NCBI GenBank assembly: GCA_910588185.1
Contig: CAJUQR010000002.1
Coordinates: forward strand, 66,318 to 130,317
Reading direction: 5' to 3'
DNA from: an uncultured Peptostreptococcaceae bacterium
Lineage (GTDB): Bacteria; Bacillota; Clostridia; Peptostreptococcales; Anaerovoracaceae
DNA length: 64,000 bases
Position numbers and translations under genes: made by a program. Positions 42,526-51,553 of this stretch are shown here, one piece after another. Below the pieces are notes generated by a model, which worked only from the letters and a program-made list of their open reading frames with translations, did no database searches and had not been told where the DNA came from. Position 1 is the stretch's first letter; each line of letters starts with the position of its first letter.

Positions 42526-43026
42526 TTATTTATTTGCGCCGCAGCATTTTTTATATTTTTTACCTGAACCACAAGGGCAAGGATCATTTCTTCCCGGTTC
42601 TTTATCTTTGCGAACTGTTTTAGAACGCTTAAATTCTTTTACTATTTCAATTCTGCACTCTTCTGAAAGCACATCGTCCCATTGAGGCAGAGTGTAAAGG
42701 TATTCAGCGTCGGCTTTTAACATATTAAAGAACAGTTTCTCAAAATCAACATCTAAGTCAAGAGATGTATCCTCTTTAATTTTTTCCAAATCATTGGCTT
42801 TATTAAGGCTTGTATTGATGCCGTCTAAGAATCCCATGAATATTACAGGATTAGCATCGAATTTTTTTACTAAATCAGAAAAAATACCTGCTAAATTGGT
42901 TTCTTTGTTAGCTAAGATATATTCATATATACGTGTTTCTGTTTCACTGTATTCTTTCCAAAAATTTTCAAATGTCTCTTCTGTTTGGCTATCCATAAGG
43001 TCGAGCCACTGTTTGTATAATGTCAT
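42526..43026 (-). CDS. SEC-C motif (YecA-like) protein
   Basis: The 166-residue protein ends in the SEC-C zinc motif GRNDPCPCGSGKKYKKCCG (about 146-164), the same metal-binding tail that SecA uses to contact SecB and ribosomes. The preceding helical region is not of a recognised type. Such proteins are thought to aid translation or secretion, without a defined role. The ATG on the minus strand follows AGGAGG. It lies between homoserine dehydrogenase and a Bax inhibitor gene, both on the same strand. Confidence 0.88.
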   Translation of the reverse strand: MTLYKQWLDLMDSQTEETFENFWKEYSETETRIYEYILANKETNLAGIFSDLVKKFDANPVIFMGFLDGINTSLNKANDLEKIKEDTSLDLDVDFEKLFFNMLKADAEYLYTLPQWDDVLSEECRIEIVKEFKRSKTVRKDKEPGRNDPCPCGSGKKYKKCCGANK

Positions 43027-43050
43027 TTTAAAACCTCCTGATTATTAATA

Positions 43051-44019
43051 TTAAAATCTGTTTTTCATAATGTTGATTATATCTCCGCATATTGCGCTTC
43101 CGGTAGGGAGAGGCCCGGCTCCTCTTCCATAGAACATAAGCTCTCCAACCATGTCGCCGGTAACATATACTGCATTGAACTCGTTGCTTACACCTGCAAG
43201 AGGGTGATTTTTGTCAAGAAGAGTAGGGGCTACCATATATTCTACCATGCCGTCTCTTAGAGAAGCCTTTCCTATTAGTTTGATTTTTTTCCCTGATTCT
43301 TCGGCGGCTTTTATATCGTCTGATGATATACCTGTAATTCCGACTGTAGGAATTGAATCAGGGTGTATATGTTTGTCAAAAGCAAGAGCAATTAAAATTG
43401 AAAGCTTGTTAGCTGCATCTATACCCTCGACATCGGCAGTAGGATCAGCCTCTGCAAATCCCTTTTCCTGAGCCTCTTTTAATACTTCATCATAAGGTAA
43501 GTTCTCGTCAGTCATTTTTGTGAGTATATAGTTGGTAGTTCCGTTTAAAATTCCCATTATTTCTACAAAATTATTTGCTTCAAGGGGTCCGGTCAGCGAT
43601 GATAAAACCGGGATGCCTCCGGCAACACTGGCTTCATACAGAAATTCAACGTTATACTCTTTTGCGGTATTTGTAAGAAGTCTGTAGTTTGCTGCGATAG
43701 CAGCTTTGTTGGCGCTTACCACATGTTTGCCGGCTTTCATGGCCTGTACCATAAAAGATGTTGCAGGTTCTATTCCGCCTATCATTTCCACAACTATATC
43801 TACCTCGGGATTTTGAATTATATCGTCGGGATCTTCTGTCAAAAGAGAGGAATCCGCATCCATAAGGCGCTTTTTGTTTTTACTTCTCTTTAAGATTTTT
43901 ATTACTTCAGGTGTTACACCTGTTCGCTTTTCTATTATTTTTTTATTTTGCGTAAGTATTTTATAAGTTCCTCCGCCTACATTGCCAAAACCAAGTAATC
44001 CGATTTTTGCCGTTTTCAT
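43051..44019 (-). CDS. Homoserine dehydrogenase, short form without ACT domain
   Basis: This enzyme reduces aspartate semialdehyde to homoserine on the way to threonine and methionine. The protein opens with the Rossmann motif KIGLLGFGNVGGGTYKIL, then has GKHVVSANKAAIA, ILNGTTNYILTKM and AEADPTADVEGIDAANKL, a full catalytic set. It is 322 residues long, so it lacks the roughly 100-residue C-terminal ACT domain that senses threonine in classic Hom. The ATG at 44019 follows GGAGG; 12 upstream in-frame codons are rejected. It stands apart from thrB and thrC. Confidence 0.93.
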   Translation of the reverse strand: MKTAKIGLLGFGNVGGGTYKILTQNKKIIEKRTGVTPEVIKILKRSKNKKRLMDADSSLLTEDPDDIIQNPEVDIVVEMIGGIEPATSFMVQAMKAGKHVVSANKAAIAANYRLLTNTAKEYNVEFLYEASVAGGIPVLSSLTGPLEANNFVEIMGILNGTTNYILTKMTDENLPYDEVLKEAQEKGFAEADPTADVEGIDAANKLSILIALAFDKHIHPDSIPTVGITGISSDDIKAAEESGKKIKLIGKASLRDGMVEYMVAPTLLDKNHPLAGVSNEFNAVYVTGDMVGELMFYGRGAGPLPTGSAICGDIINIMKNRF

Positions 44020-44133
44020 CCATGACCTCCAATTATTTAATGTTTGCAATGGCAAAATTATATAACAGTTTTAAAAATTTGTCTTTACCTTTTTTGAAAA
44101 TTTGTTATCATTGTCAAGGGGAGGAGGCAGAAT

Positions 44134-44604
44134 ATGAGTCTTAATATAGTATTTGTTGAACCTGAAATACCGCCTAATACGGGTAATATAGCCAGGACAT
44201 GTGCTGCTACTGATACAAAGCTTCATTTGGTTAAACCTCTTGGATTCAGTATAGATGATAAACAAGTCAAGCGTGCAGGACTTGATTATTGGCCGTATGT
44301 CCAGCTGGAAATACATGAAAGCCTTGATGCTTTTATGGAAAAATATAAAGATAAAAGAATGTGGCTTGCTACCACGAAAGGCGGAAGTCTTTATGCTGAT
44401 GTTAAATATGAAGACGGCGATTTTATTCTATTCGGACGGGAAACAAAGGGATTGCCGAGGGATTTTATAAAGGCAAATGAGGAAAAGGCAATACGCATTC
44501 CGATGAGTGAAAAGACAAGAGCCAGATCGTTTAATTTGTCTAATTCGGCTAACATAATATTGTTTGAGGCACTGAGACAATTAAACTTCCCGGGGTTGAA
44601 ATAA
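44134..44604 (+). CDS. trmL: tRNA (cytidine/uridine-2'-O-)-methyltransferase TrmL
   Basis: TrmL methylates the 2'-OH of nucleotide 34 in tRNA-Leu isoacceptors. The 156-residue SPOUT enzyme has the family motifs NIVFVEPEIPPNTGNIARTCA (about 4-24, in two halves), FILFGRETKGLPRD (motif 2) and IPMSEKTRARSFNLSNSANI (motif 3, forming the deep trefoil knot). The length is typical. The ATG follows GGGGAGGAGG. The -35 of the rpoN promoter overlaps its last codons. Confidence 0.95.
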   Translation: MSLNIVFVEPEIPPNTGNIARTCAATDTKLHLVKPLGFSIDDKQVKRAGLDYWPYVQLEIHESLDAFMEKYKDKRMWLATTKGGSLYADVKYEDGDFILFGRETKGLPRDFIKANEEKAIRIPMSEKTRARSFNLSNSANIILFEALRQLNFPGLK

Positions 44605-44624
44605 TATATAGTATTTGGTATAAT
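44596..44624 (+). promoter_or_regulatory. Promoter of rpoN
   Basis: TTGAAA (44596-44601), 17 bases, TATAAT (44619-44624), with TGG before the -10. It overlaps the end of trmL and lies 45 bases before the rpoN ATG. Confidence 0.85.
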
Positions 44625-44669
44625 ATTTGCATAGAAAATACTTGAATTAATTGGTGCCAGAGGTGACAG

Positions 44670-46052
44670 ATGAAACTAAGTTATGGTTTGACAATTGAAC
44701 AGACACAAAAGCTGACCATGACGCCAGAGCTTATTCAAGCAATCAGAATTCTTCAATTCAATACTCAGGAATTGGATAATTTTGTACAGGATGAGTTGGT
44801 GGAAAATCCTGTCCTTGAGTTTGACAGAACAGTTGATATTGAGCTGCCTAAGGAACAGCCCGACTTTGACTTACGTGAAAAAGTTAAAGAGGACTATGAT
44901 GATATAAGTTACAGACAATGGGAATATTCTAAGGATAAAGATAGCTTTTCATTTGAACAGTTTGTTAGCAAAGATGAAACACTTGAGGATTCTTTACTTT
45001 TGCAGCTGACTTTTTCTAAGTTAAAAGGCAAGGATTTAAAAATAGGCAGATATCTGATTGAAGCCATAGATGACAACGGTTATCTTACAGTGGAGACAGA
45101 GAAAGTAGCAAAATGTTTTAATACTACTGAGGAATGTGTAGAAAAAGTTCTTGATGTAATTCAGACATTTGAGCCTCTTGGTGTAGGTGCAAGAAATTTA
45201 AAAGAGTGTCTTATAATTCAGCTTGCTGCAAAAGGCCTTTTAAGTGAAGCAGTAGAGTATATAATATTGAATCATCTGGAGAATTTAGGAGAAAATCGTC
45301 TTGGAAAAGTAGCAAAGCAGCTTGGCATTCCTGTAAATCAGGTACAGATGGTATGCGACTTGATAAGGACTCTTGAACCTAAGCCGGGAAGAAGCTTTGC
45401 CAATGATGATAATGTAAAATATATAGTTCCTGACGTAATTGTAGAAAAAGTAAATGATGATTATGTTGTATCTACTAACGAAAACAGCATACCGCATCTC
45501 ATGGTAAGCCCGTACTATACTACTTTATCCAAGGAAACTAAAAATGATGAAGAAGTTTCTAAATATTTGACAGAGAGGTTTAACTCTGCAATTTGGCTTA
45601 TTAAAAGTATAGAGCAGAGACGGCAGACAATATTTAATGTGGTTACTGCAGTTGTGGAACATCAAAAAGAATTTTTAGATAAAGGACATAAATATTTAAA
45701 GACACTGACTTTGAAACAGGTAGCAGATGTTCTTGGGGTTCATGAATCGACAGTGAGCCGGTCAATAAACGGAAAATACATGCAGACCCCAAGAGGAGTG
45801 TTTGAAATAAGATACTTTTTCTCAAGCGGAGTTACAGGTCAGGATGGAGAGGGGCTTTCATCTAATAGCATAAAGACATTTATTAAAGAAATTATAGATA
45901 ATGAAAATCCTAAGAAACCTTACAGCGATCAAGAAATGGTCGAAATTCTAAGTGAAAGAGGAATAGAAATATCTCGTCGTACTGTTGCTAAGTACAGAGA
46001 AGGAATGAATATTTTATCTTCATCTAAGAGAAGAAGATATGAATATAAATAA
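44670..46052 (+). CDS. rpoN: RNA polymerase sigma-54 factor
   Basis: The 460-residue protein has the glutamine-rich activator-contact region I (MTPELIQAIRILQFNTQELDN, two halves, about 17-38), the core-binding domain, a helix-turn-helix (LKQVADVLGVHESTVSRSINGKY, two halves) and the RpoN box SRRTVAKYRE near the end (consensus ARRTVAKYRE), which reads the -24 element. Sigma-54 needs an enhancer-binding ATPase; none is in the window. The gene is followed after 42 bases by gap. In many Firmicutes rpoN neighbours cggR-gap; cggR is missing here. Confidence 0.95.
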   Translation: MKLSYGLTIEQTQKLTMTPELIQAIRILQFNTQELDNFVQDELVENPVLEFDRTVDIELPKEQPDFDLREKVKEDYDDISYRQWEYSKDKDSFSFEQFVSKDETLEDSLLLQLTFSKLKGKDLKIGRYLIEAIDDNGYLTVETEKVAKCFNTTEECVEKVLDVIQTFEPLGVGARNLKECLIIQLAAKGLLSEAVEYIILNHLENLGENRLGKVAKQLGIPVNQVQMVCDLIRTLEPKPGRSFANDDNVKYIVPDVIVEKVNDDYVVSTNENSIPHLMVSPYYTTLSKETKNDEEVSKYLTERFNSAIWLIKSIEQRRQTIFNVVTAVVEHQKEFLDKGHKYLKTLTLKQVADVLGVHESTVSRSINGKYMQTPRGVFEIRYFFSSGVTGQDGEGLSSNSIKTFIKEIIDNENPKKPYSDQEMVEILSERGIEISRRTVAKYREGMNILSSSKRRRYEYK

Positions 46053-46094
46053 AAACAAGTAATTGTCATAATGAGAGTTTGGAGGATAATTAAA

Positions 46095-47105
46095 ATGGCG
46101 ATTAAAATAGGTATTAGCGGCTTTGGTAGAATAGCAAGAGTTGTAATTCGTGCATCTATGGATATGCCAGAGATTGAAATTGCAGGAATCAATGTAAGAA
46201 ATGCAGACCTTGATTATTTGGTGTACATGCTCAAGTATGATACAACTTTTGGAAGATTCCCGGCAAGTTTAGATGTTTATGACAAAGGGATTGTAATAGA
46301 CGGAAAACAAGTTCCCGTTTACAGCGAAACCGAAGCTATTAACATACCTTGGAAGGAATGTGGGGCAGAATACATAGTAGAAGCTACAGGAGCATATGTG
46401 ACTACAGAAAAGGCTATGGATCATATTAAAGCCGGAGCTAAAAAGGTTATAATTTCAGCGCCTGCAAAGGATAAAGAAACACCTACTTTTGTTTATGGTG
46501 TTAACCATATGGGATATACTAAAGATATGCAGGTTGTATCTAATGCATCATGTACTACGAACTGTCTTGCACCGTTGGCAAAGGTAATCGAAGATAACTG
46601 GGGAATAAAAGAGGGCTTAATGTCAACTATTCATTCAGCTACAGCTAAGCAAAAGGTAGTAGATGCTCGTTCCATGAAAGACTGGAGAACAGGAAGAAGC
46701 GTTTTTGGAAACGTGATTCCATCCACAACAGGAGCAGCAAAAGCAGTTGGTCTTGTTATTCCATCCCTTCAGGGAAAGATGACGGGAATATCTTACAGAG
46801 TTCCTACTGCTGACGTATCAGTGGTTGACTTAAATGTGGTACTTGAGAAGCCGGCTACATATGAAGAAATATGCCAAAAGGTAAAAGAAGCGTCTGAAAC
46901 ATATATGAAAGGTGTTTTGGAATATGTAGATGATGAAGTTGTTTCAGGAGATTTTGTGGGAGATCCTTGTACTTCAATTTTTGACGCAAGAGAAGGTATA
47001 CAGCTTAATGAACACTTCTTTAAATTTATAGCCTTTTATGATAACGAATTTGGATATTCAAGCAAGATCCTTGAATTGATTAAACATATACATAGCGTAG
47101 GCTAA
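46095..47105 (+). CDS. gap: Glyceraldehyde-3-phosphate dehydrogenase, type I
   Basis: The enzyme oxidises glyceraldehyde-3-phosphate to 1,3-bisphosphoglycerate. The 336-residue protein has KIGISGFGRIARVVIR at the start and the active-site SNASCTTNCLAPL (Cys near 153) with its catalytic His in STIHSATAKQ. In classic NAD enzymes the Asp of an IND motif near residue 33 binds the adenine ribose; here the segment reads INVRNAD, so this Asp is replaced and NADP use is possible. The ATG at 46095 follows TTGGAGGAT. It begins the gap-pgk-tpiA glycolytic unit. Confidence 0.95.
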   Translation: MAIKIGISGFGRIARVVIRASMDMPEIEIAGINVRNADLDYLVYMLKYDTTFGRFPASLDVYDKGIVIDGKQVPVYSETEAINIPWKECGAEYIVEATGAYVTTEKAMDHIKAGAKKVIISAPAKDKETPTFVYGVNHMGYTKDMQVVSNASCTTNCLAPLAKVIEDNWGIKEGLMSTIHSATAKQKVVDARSMKDWRTGRSVFGNVIPSTTGAAKAVGLVIPSLQGKMTGISYRVPTADVSVVDLNVVLEKPATYEEICQKVKEASETYMKGVLEYVDDEVVSGDFVGDPCTSIFDAREGIQLNEHFFKFIAFYDNEFGYSSKILELIKHIHSVG

Positions 47106-47134
47106 AATATTTAATTAAGAAGGAAGGCTTCAAA

Positions 47135-48319
47135 ATGAAAAAGACCATCAAAGATATATCTGTAAAAGATAAAAAAGTAATAGTCAGATGTGATTTTAAC
47201 GTGCCGCTTAAGGATGGCAAGATAACAGATGATACGAGGATAAAAGCAGCATTGCCTACTATTGAATATTTGAAAGAACAGGGTGCAGCAGTTATACTAA
47301 TGTCTCATTTAGGACGTCCGGATGGCCAGGCAAAGTCTGAATATACTTTAGAGCCGGTATCTAAGAGACTTTCTGAGCTTTTGGGAACTGATGTTATATT
47401 TGCTAAGTCAGATGTAGTGGTAGATAATAATGTAAAAGGGCAGGCAGAGAAACTTGGATTCGGTCAAATTATGCTGCTTGAAAATGTTCGTTTCAGAAAA
47501 GAAGAAACTAAAAACGGGACCGATTTTGCCAAAGAATTAGCATCTCTTGCAGATATTTTTGTAAACGATGCTTTTGGTACAGCTCATAGAGCACATGCTT
47601 CTACTGCGGGCGTAGCAGATTATTTGCCGGCTGTTTCAGGATTTTTGATAGAGAAGGAAGTTGAATTCTTAGGAAATGCTGTAGAAAATCCAGCAAGACC
47701 TTTTGTTGCAATCATGGGAGGCGCAAAAGTAGGAGATAAGATTTCTGTTATAAGAAATTTACTTAATAAAGTAGATACTCTTATAATAGGAGGAGGAATG
47801 GCATATACATTCTATAAATCTATGGGACTTGATATAGGAACGTCTATTTTGGATAAAGACAGTGTAGGGCTGGCTTCTGATTTGCTCAAAGAAGCAGATG
47901 AAAAGAATGTTAAAATGCTCATACCTGTCGATGTTGTATGCGGCAAGGAATTTAAAAATGATACAGAAACCGTTGTTTGCAAAAGAGATGAAATTCCATC
48001 AGATATGATGGGGCTTGACATAGGCCCTGAAACCATTTCACTATATAAAGAAGAAATATCAAAGGCAAAGACTATTGTATGGAATGGACCTATGGGAGTT
48101 TTCGAAATGGAAAACTTTGCAAAAGGAACATTTGAAATTGCTTCTGCCATGGCAGATTCAGAAGCTATAACTGTAATAGGCGGAGGAGATTCTGCTGCTG
48201 CGGTTACACAATTTGGTCTTGAGTCTAAGATGACGCATATATCTACCGGAGGAGGGGCTTCTCTTGAATTCCTCGAGGGAAAAACTTTGCCGGGAGTTGC
48301 GGTACTGGAAGATAAATAA
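47135..48319 (+). CDS. pgk: Phosphoglycerate kinase
   Basis: Pgk transfers phosphate from 1,3-bisphosphoglycerate to ADP, the first ATP-yielding step of glycolysis. The 394-residue protein shows KKVIVRCDFNVPLKDGKI (about 12-29, family signature), MSHLGRPDG (about 59-67), NDAFGTAHRAHAST and the C-terminal nucleotide site GGGDSAAAVTQFG with TGGGASLEFLEGK. The ATG follows AGAAGGAAGG. It is 29 bases after gap and 15 bases before tpiA, so the three are co-transcribed. It is not fused to TpiA. Confidence 0.97.
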   Translation: MKKTIKDISVKDKKVIVRCDFNVPLKDGKITDDTRIKAALPTIEYLKEQGAAVILMSHLGRPDGQAKSEYTLEPVSKRLSELLGTDVIFAKSDVVVDNNVKGQAEKLGFGQIMLLENVRFRKEETKNGTDFAKELASLADIFVNDAFGTAHRAHASTAGVADYLPAVSGFLIEKEVEFLGNAVENPARPFVAIMGGAKVGDKISVIRNLLNKVDTLIIGGGMAYTFYKSMGLDIGTSILDKDSVGLASDLLKEADEKNVKMLIPVDVVCGKEFKNDTETVVCKRDEIPSDMMGLDIGPETISLYKEEISKAKTIVWNGPMGVFEMENFAKGTFEIASAMADSEAITVIGGGDSAAAVTQFGLESKMTHISTGGGASLEFLEGKTLPGVAVLEDK

Positions 48320-48334
48320 GAAAGGTAACAGAAT

Positions 48335-49081
48335 ATGAGGATTCCATTCATTGCAGGTAACTGGAAAATGTATAAGACAATCGCAGAGGCTAAAGCTTTT
48401 GCAAAAGAATTTAAAGCTCTTTATCATGATACGGACGTAAAGACTGCGATTTTCGCACCATTTACTCAGCTTCAGAGTCTTGTTTCGGAGTTTGATGGAA
48501 GCGGAATAGCTGTGGGAGCTCAAAATGTTCACTTTGAAAAAGAGGGAGCTTTTACAGGTGAATTGTCTGTACAGATGCTTGAGGAAATCAAAGTTGACTA
48601 CTGTTTAGTGGGTCATTCTGAAAGACGCCAATATTTTGGAGAGACTGATGAAACGGTAAACTTAAAGCTCAAAGCGTTGCTTTGTTCAAAGATTTTGCCG
48701 GTTTTATGTGTAGGCGAAAACCTTGAAGAAAGGGAAGAAGGGAAAGCTAAATTGCTGGTTGGAGCACAGGTAAAGGCAGCTTTTGATGGCATTGATTCAA
48801 AGGATGCCGAGAAGGTTACAGTAGCATATGAACCTGTATGGGCTATAGGCACAGGTAAAACTGCTACACCTGAGCAGGCAAACGATATGTGTGCATGTAT
48901 AAGAGAGACTTTGACAGAGCTTTATGATGAAGAGACTGCTGATAGAATAGTTATTCAGTATGGAGGCAGCGTAAAACCTGAAAATGCCACTGAAATTATG
49001 AATATGGAAGAAATAGACGGAGCTCTTGTAGGGGGAGCCAGTCTTGAACCTCTAAAATTTATTGAAATTGTCAACTTTTAG
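48335..49081 (+). CDS. tpiA: Triosephosphate isomerase
   Basis: TpiA interconverts dihydroxyacetone phosphate and glyceraldehyde-3-phosphate. The 248-residue protein starts with FIAGNWKMYKT (catalytic Lys near 11), has the electrophilic His in VGHSERR (about 93-99) and the catalytic Glu in VAYEPVWAIGTGKTATPEQ (about 164-182), and ends with the phosphate-binding YGGSVKPEN and GALVGGASL. All catalytic residues are intact. Phosphoglycerate mutase and enolase do not follow here, unlike in many Firmicutes; secG comes next instead. Confidence 0.97.
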   Translation: MRIPFIAGNWKMYKTIAEAKAFAKEFKALYHDTDVKTAIFAPFTQLQSLVSEFDGSGIAVGAQNVHFEKEGAFTGELSVQMLEEIKVDYCLVGHSERRQYFGETDETVNLKLKALLCSKILPVLCVGENLEEREEGKAKLLVGAQVKAAFDGIDSKDAEKVTVAYEPVWAIGTGKTATPEQANDMCACIRETLTELYDEETADRIVIQYGGSVKPENATEIMNMEEIDGALVGGASLEPLKFIEIVNF

Positions 49082-49082
49082 C

Positions 49083-49112
49083 TTGATTTTTACAGTATTT
49101 GTATGATACAAT
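49083..49112 (+). promoter_or_regulatory. Likely promoter of secG
   Basis: TTGATT (49083-49088), 18 bases, TACAAT (49107-49112), with TGA before the -10. CTTGATT (49082-49088) and AATCAAG (49113-49119) also form a weak hairpin that may end the tpiA message. Confidence 0.55.
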
Positions 49113-49141
49113 AATCAAGTTACAATATTAGGAGGGACAAC

Positions 49142-49372
49142 ATGAAACTTTTCTTAATGATTTTATTGGCAATGGCCAGCATTGTTCTAATTGCAAGTGT
49201 ATTGTTACAGTCAGGTAACAGTGCAGGATTGTCAGGTTCAATTGCCGGCGGAGCTGAGCAGTTGTTTGGTAAGAAAAAGAGCAAAGGCTATGAAGCAATT
49301 TTGTCAAAGATTACAACAATAGGAGCTGTTTTGTTTGTAGTGTTATCTTTAGCACTTGTAGCAATGGACTAG
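49142..49372 (+). CDS. secG: Protein translocase subunit SecG
   Basis: SecG is the small auxiliary subunit of the SecYEG channel. The 76-residue protein has two membrane helices (about 2-22 and 54-74) and the conserved central loop SVLLQSGNSAGLSGSIAGGA (about 20-39), then LFGKKKSKGYEAILSK. This is the standard layout and length. The ATG follows AGGAGGG. Its position after the glycolytic genes is common in Firmicutes. Confidence 0.96.
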   Translation: MKLFLMILLAMASIVLIASVLLQSGNSAGLSGSIAGGAEQLFGKKKSKGYEAILSKITTIGAVLFVVLSLALVAMD

Positions 49373-49418
49373 CTTCCTAATAAAAACGTTTACTATTTTA
49401 TTTAATATTCACTTTGTA

Positions 49419-49444
49419 TTAAGAGGTACTTAGAGTGCCTCTTA
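49419..49444 (+). other. Hairpin between secG and hppA
   Basis: AAGAGGTACT pairs with AGTGCCTCTT (one G-T pair) over a 3-base loop but lacks a T run. It may be a weak terminator or an mRNA-end structure. The rest of this 105-base gap shows only the hppA Shine-Dalgarno sequence. Confidence 0.45.
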
Positions 49445-49477
49445 TTCGACGTTAAAAGTGAGCAGGAGGTACTAAAC

Positions 49478-51490
49478 ATGAACATTTTCACTGTGTGTGC
49501 AGCTGCTTTTGGTCTAATTGTTGCATTTTGCTTGGCAGCATGGATCTTAAAGGCTGACGAAGGTACAGACAGAATGAAAGAAATTGCCGGATACATCAGC
49601 GAAGGTGCTATGGCATTTCTTAAAAGAGAATATAAGACAATGGTATTGGTAATTGTCGTATTATTCTTACTTATAGGTTTTGGTTTGAAGAGTTGGACAA
49701 CAGCAGTACTTTATCTGTGCGGAGCGTTGCTTTCAGTTCTTGCAGGATTCTTCGGAATGAAAGTTGCCACTGCAGGTAATGTAAGAACTGCCAATGCTGC
49801 AAAAGAGTCCGGAATGAATAAAGCTCTGAAGATTGCTTTCAGAAGCGGAGCTGTTATGGGTCTTTGCGTATCCGGCTTAGGTCTTTTAGGATTAAGTGTT
49901 GTAGTAGTTGTACTTGACTTAGCTACTGTTACTCAATGTATTACAGGATTTGGACTTGGTGCATCTTCAATGGCTCTCTTCGGAAGAGTAGGAGGAGGTA
50001 TCTATACTAAAGCAGCAGACGTTGGTGCTGACCTTGTAGGTAAGGTTGAAGCAGGAATACCTGAAGACGATCCTAGAAACCCTGCTGTTATTGCAGACAA
50101 TGTAGGTGACAACGTAGGTGACGTTGCAGGTATGGGTTCTGACTTGTTCGAATCATATGTAGGTTCAATAATATCAGCAATCACATTGGCATCAGTTGCA
50201 GTAATGACATCCGCAGAGACAGCTACTTTCTCAGAAGCTACAGCTGCATTGTTCCCTCTTATCATTTCTGCAATAGGAATTATCGCATCTGTAATCGGTA
50301 TTATGTGCGTAAGAGGAAAAGAGGGTGGAAACCCTGCAAATGCACTCAATATGGGTACTTATATAAGCGGTATTATTGTTATAATAGCTACTATTTATTT
50401 ATCAAAGAGCATGCTCGGAGATTACACTTATGCTGCTGCTATTATTTCCGGCCTTGTTGTAGGTATTGCAATCGGTAAAGTTACAGAAGTTTATACTTCA
50501 GCAGATTATAAATCAGTTAAGAAAATTGCAGATCAGTCTCAGACAGGTGCTGCAACTACAATTATCAGCGGTCTTGGTGTTGGTATGATGTCAACACTTT
50601 GGCCAATCGTGTTCATCTGTGTAGGTGTATTTGTTGCTTATCAGTTTGCTGGATTATACGGAATTGCACTTGCTGCTGTAGGTATGCTTTCAACTGCAGG
50701 CATGACAGTAGCAGTTGACGCTTATGGTCCTGTTTCCGACAATGCTGGTGGTATTGCAGAAATGTCAGAATTACCACACGATGTAAGAGAGATTACAGAC
50801 AAACTTGATGCTGTAGGTAATACTACTGCAGCAATAGGTAAGGGATTTGCAATTGGTTCTGCTGCATTGACAGCGTTGGCATTGTTTGCATCTTATGCTG
50901 CTGTAACTAACTTAGAAGTAATCAGCTTACTTGATCCAATCGTAATCATAGGATTGTTCATTGGTGCTATGTTGCCGTTCTTGTTCTCAGCTATGACTAT
51001 GAATTCAGTAGGTAAGGCTGCAAATCAGATGATTGAAGAAGTTAGAAGACAGTTTAGAGAAGATAAGGGCATAATGGAAGGAACTTCAAAGCCTGACTAT
51101 GCAAATTGCGTTGATATTTCAACTAAGGCTGCTCTTAAGGAAATGATTACACCTGGAATCATGGCTATAATAGCTCCACTTGTTGTAGGTATCGTATTAG
51201 GTCCTCAGGCTCTTGGTGGAATGCTGGGCGGAGCTTTATCTGCTGGTGTGCTTCTTGCTATCATGATGGCTAATGCAGGCGGTGCATGGGATAATGCTAA
51301 AAAGTATATTGAAGAAGGTAACTACGGCGGCAAAGGCTCAGAGCCTCATAAAGCAGCAGTTGTAGGCGATACTGTAGGAGATCCGTTCAAGGATACATCC
51401 GGTCCTTCAATAAATATCTTAATTAAACTTATGACAATCGTTGCAGTAGTATTTGCACCTTTATTCGTAGAAATCGGCGGATTACTGTAA
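49478..51490 (+). CDS. hppA: Membrane-bound ion-pumping pyrophosphatase, K+-dependent class
   Basis: This 670-residue, roughly 16-helix enzyme hydrolyses pyrophosphate and pumps H+ or Na+ out of the cell. The substrate loops are clear: DVGADLVGKVEAGIPEDDPRNPAVIADNVGDNVGD around residues 181-216 (quoted here in parts: DLVGKVE, EDDPRNP, DNVGDNVGD), and KAAVVGDTVGDPFKDTSGPS near the end. The GNTTAAIGKG segment has Ala and Gly at the two positions that are Lys and Thr in K+-independent enzymes, so activity should need K+. Which ion is pumped cannot be told. A strong terminator follows. Confidence 0.95.
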   Translation: MNIFTVCAAAFGLIVAFCLAAWILKADEGTDRMKEIAGYISEGAMAFLKREYKTMVLVIVVLFLLIGFGLKSWTTAVLYLCGALLSVLAGFFGMKVATAGNVRTANAAKESGMNKALKIAFRSGAVMGLCVSGLGLLGLSVVVVVLDLATVTQCITGFGLGASSMALFGRVGGGIYTKAADVGADLVGKVEAGIPEDDPRNPAVIADNVGDNVGDVAGMGSDLFESYVGSIISAITLASVAVMTSAETATFSEATAALFPLIISAIGIIASVIGIMCVRGKEGGNPANALNMGTYISGIIVIIATIYLSKSMLGDYTYAAAIISGLVVGIAIGKVTEVYTSADYKSVKKIADQSQTGAATTIISGLGVGMMSTLWPIVFICVGVFVAYQFAGLYGIALAAVGMLSTAGMTVAVDAYGPVSDNAGGIAEMSELPHDVREITDKLDAVGNTTAAIGKGFAIGSAALTALALFASYAAVTNLEVISLLDPIVIIGLFIGAMLPFLFSAMTMNSVGKAANQMIEEVRRQFREDKGIMEGTSKPDYANCVDISTKAALKEMITPGIMAIIAPLVVGIVLGPQALGGMLGGALSAGVLLAIMMANAGGAWDNAKKYIEEGNYGGKGSEPHKAAVVGDTVGDPFKDTSGPSINILIKLMTIVAVVFAPLFVEIGGLL

Positions 51491-51501
51491 TATATAATAT
51501 T

Positions 51502-51530
51502 AAAAGCCTCCCATCTGGGAGGCTTTTTTT
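51502..51530. terminator. Terminator between hppA and the convergent crotonase gene
   Basis: AAAAGCCTCCCA pairs perfectly with TGGGAGGCTTTT over a 2-base loop, followed by more T. Confidence 0.93.
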
Positions 51531-51553
51531 TATAAATAAACTAATGATTAATT

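Noticed and set aside
44020..44133. T-box or SAM riboswitch upstream of homoserine dehydrogenase
   Set aside because: The 114-base gap shows no T-box sequence, specifier hairpin or SAM aptamer features and is shared with divergent trmL.
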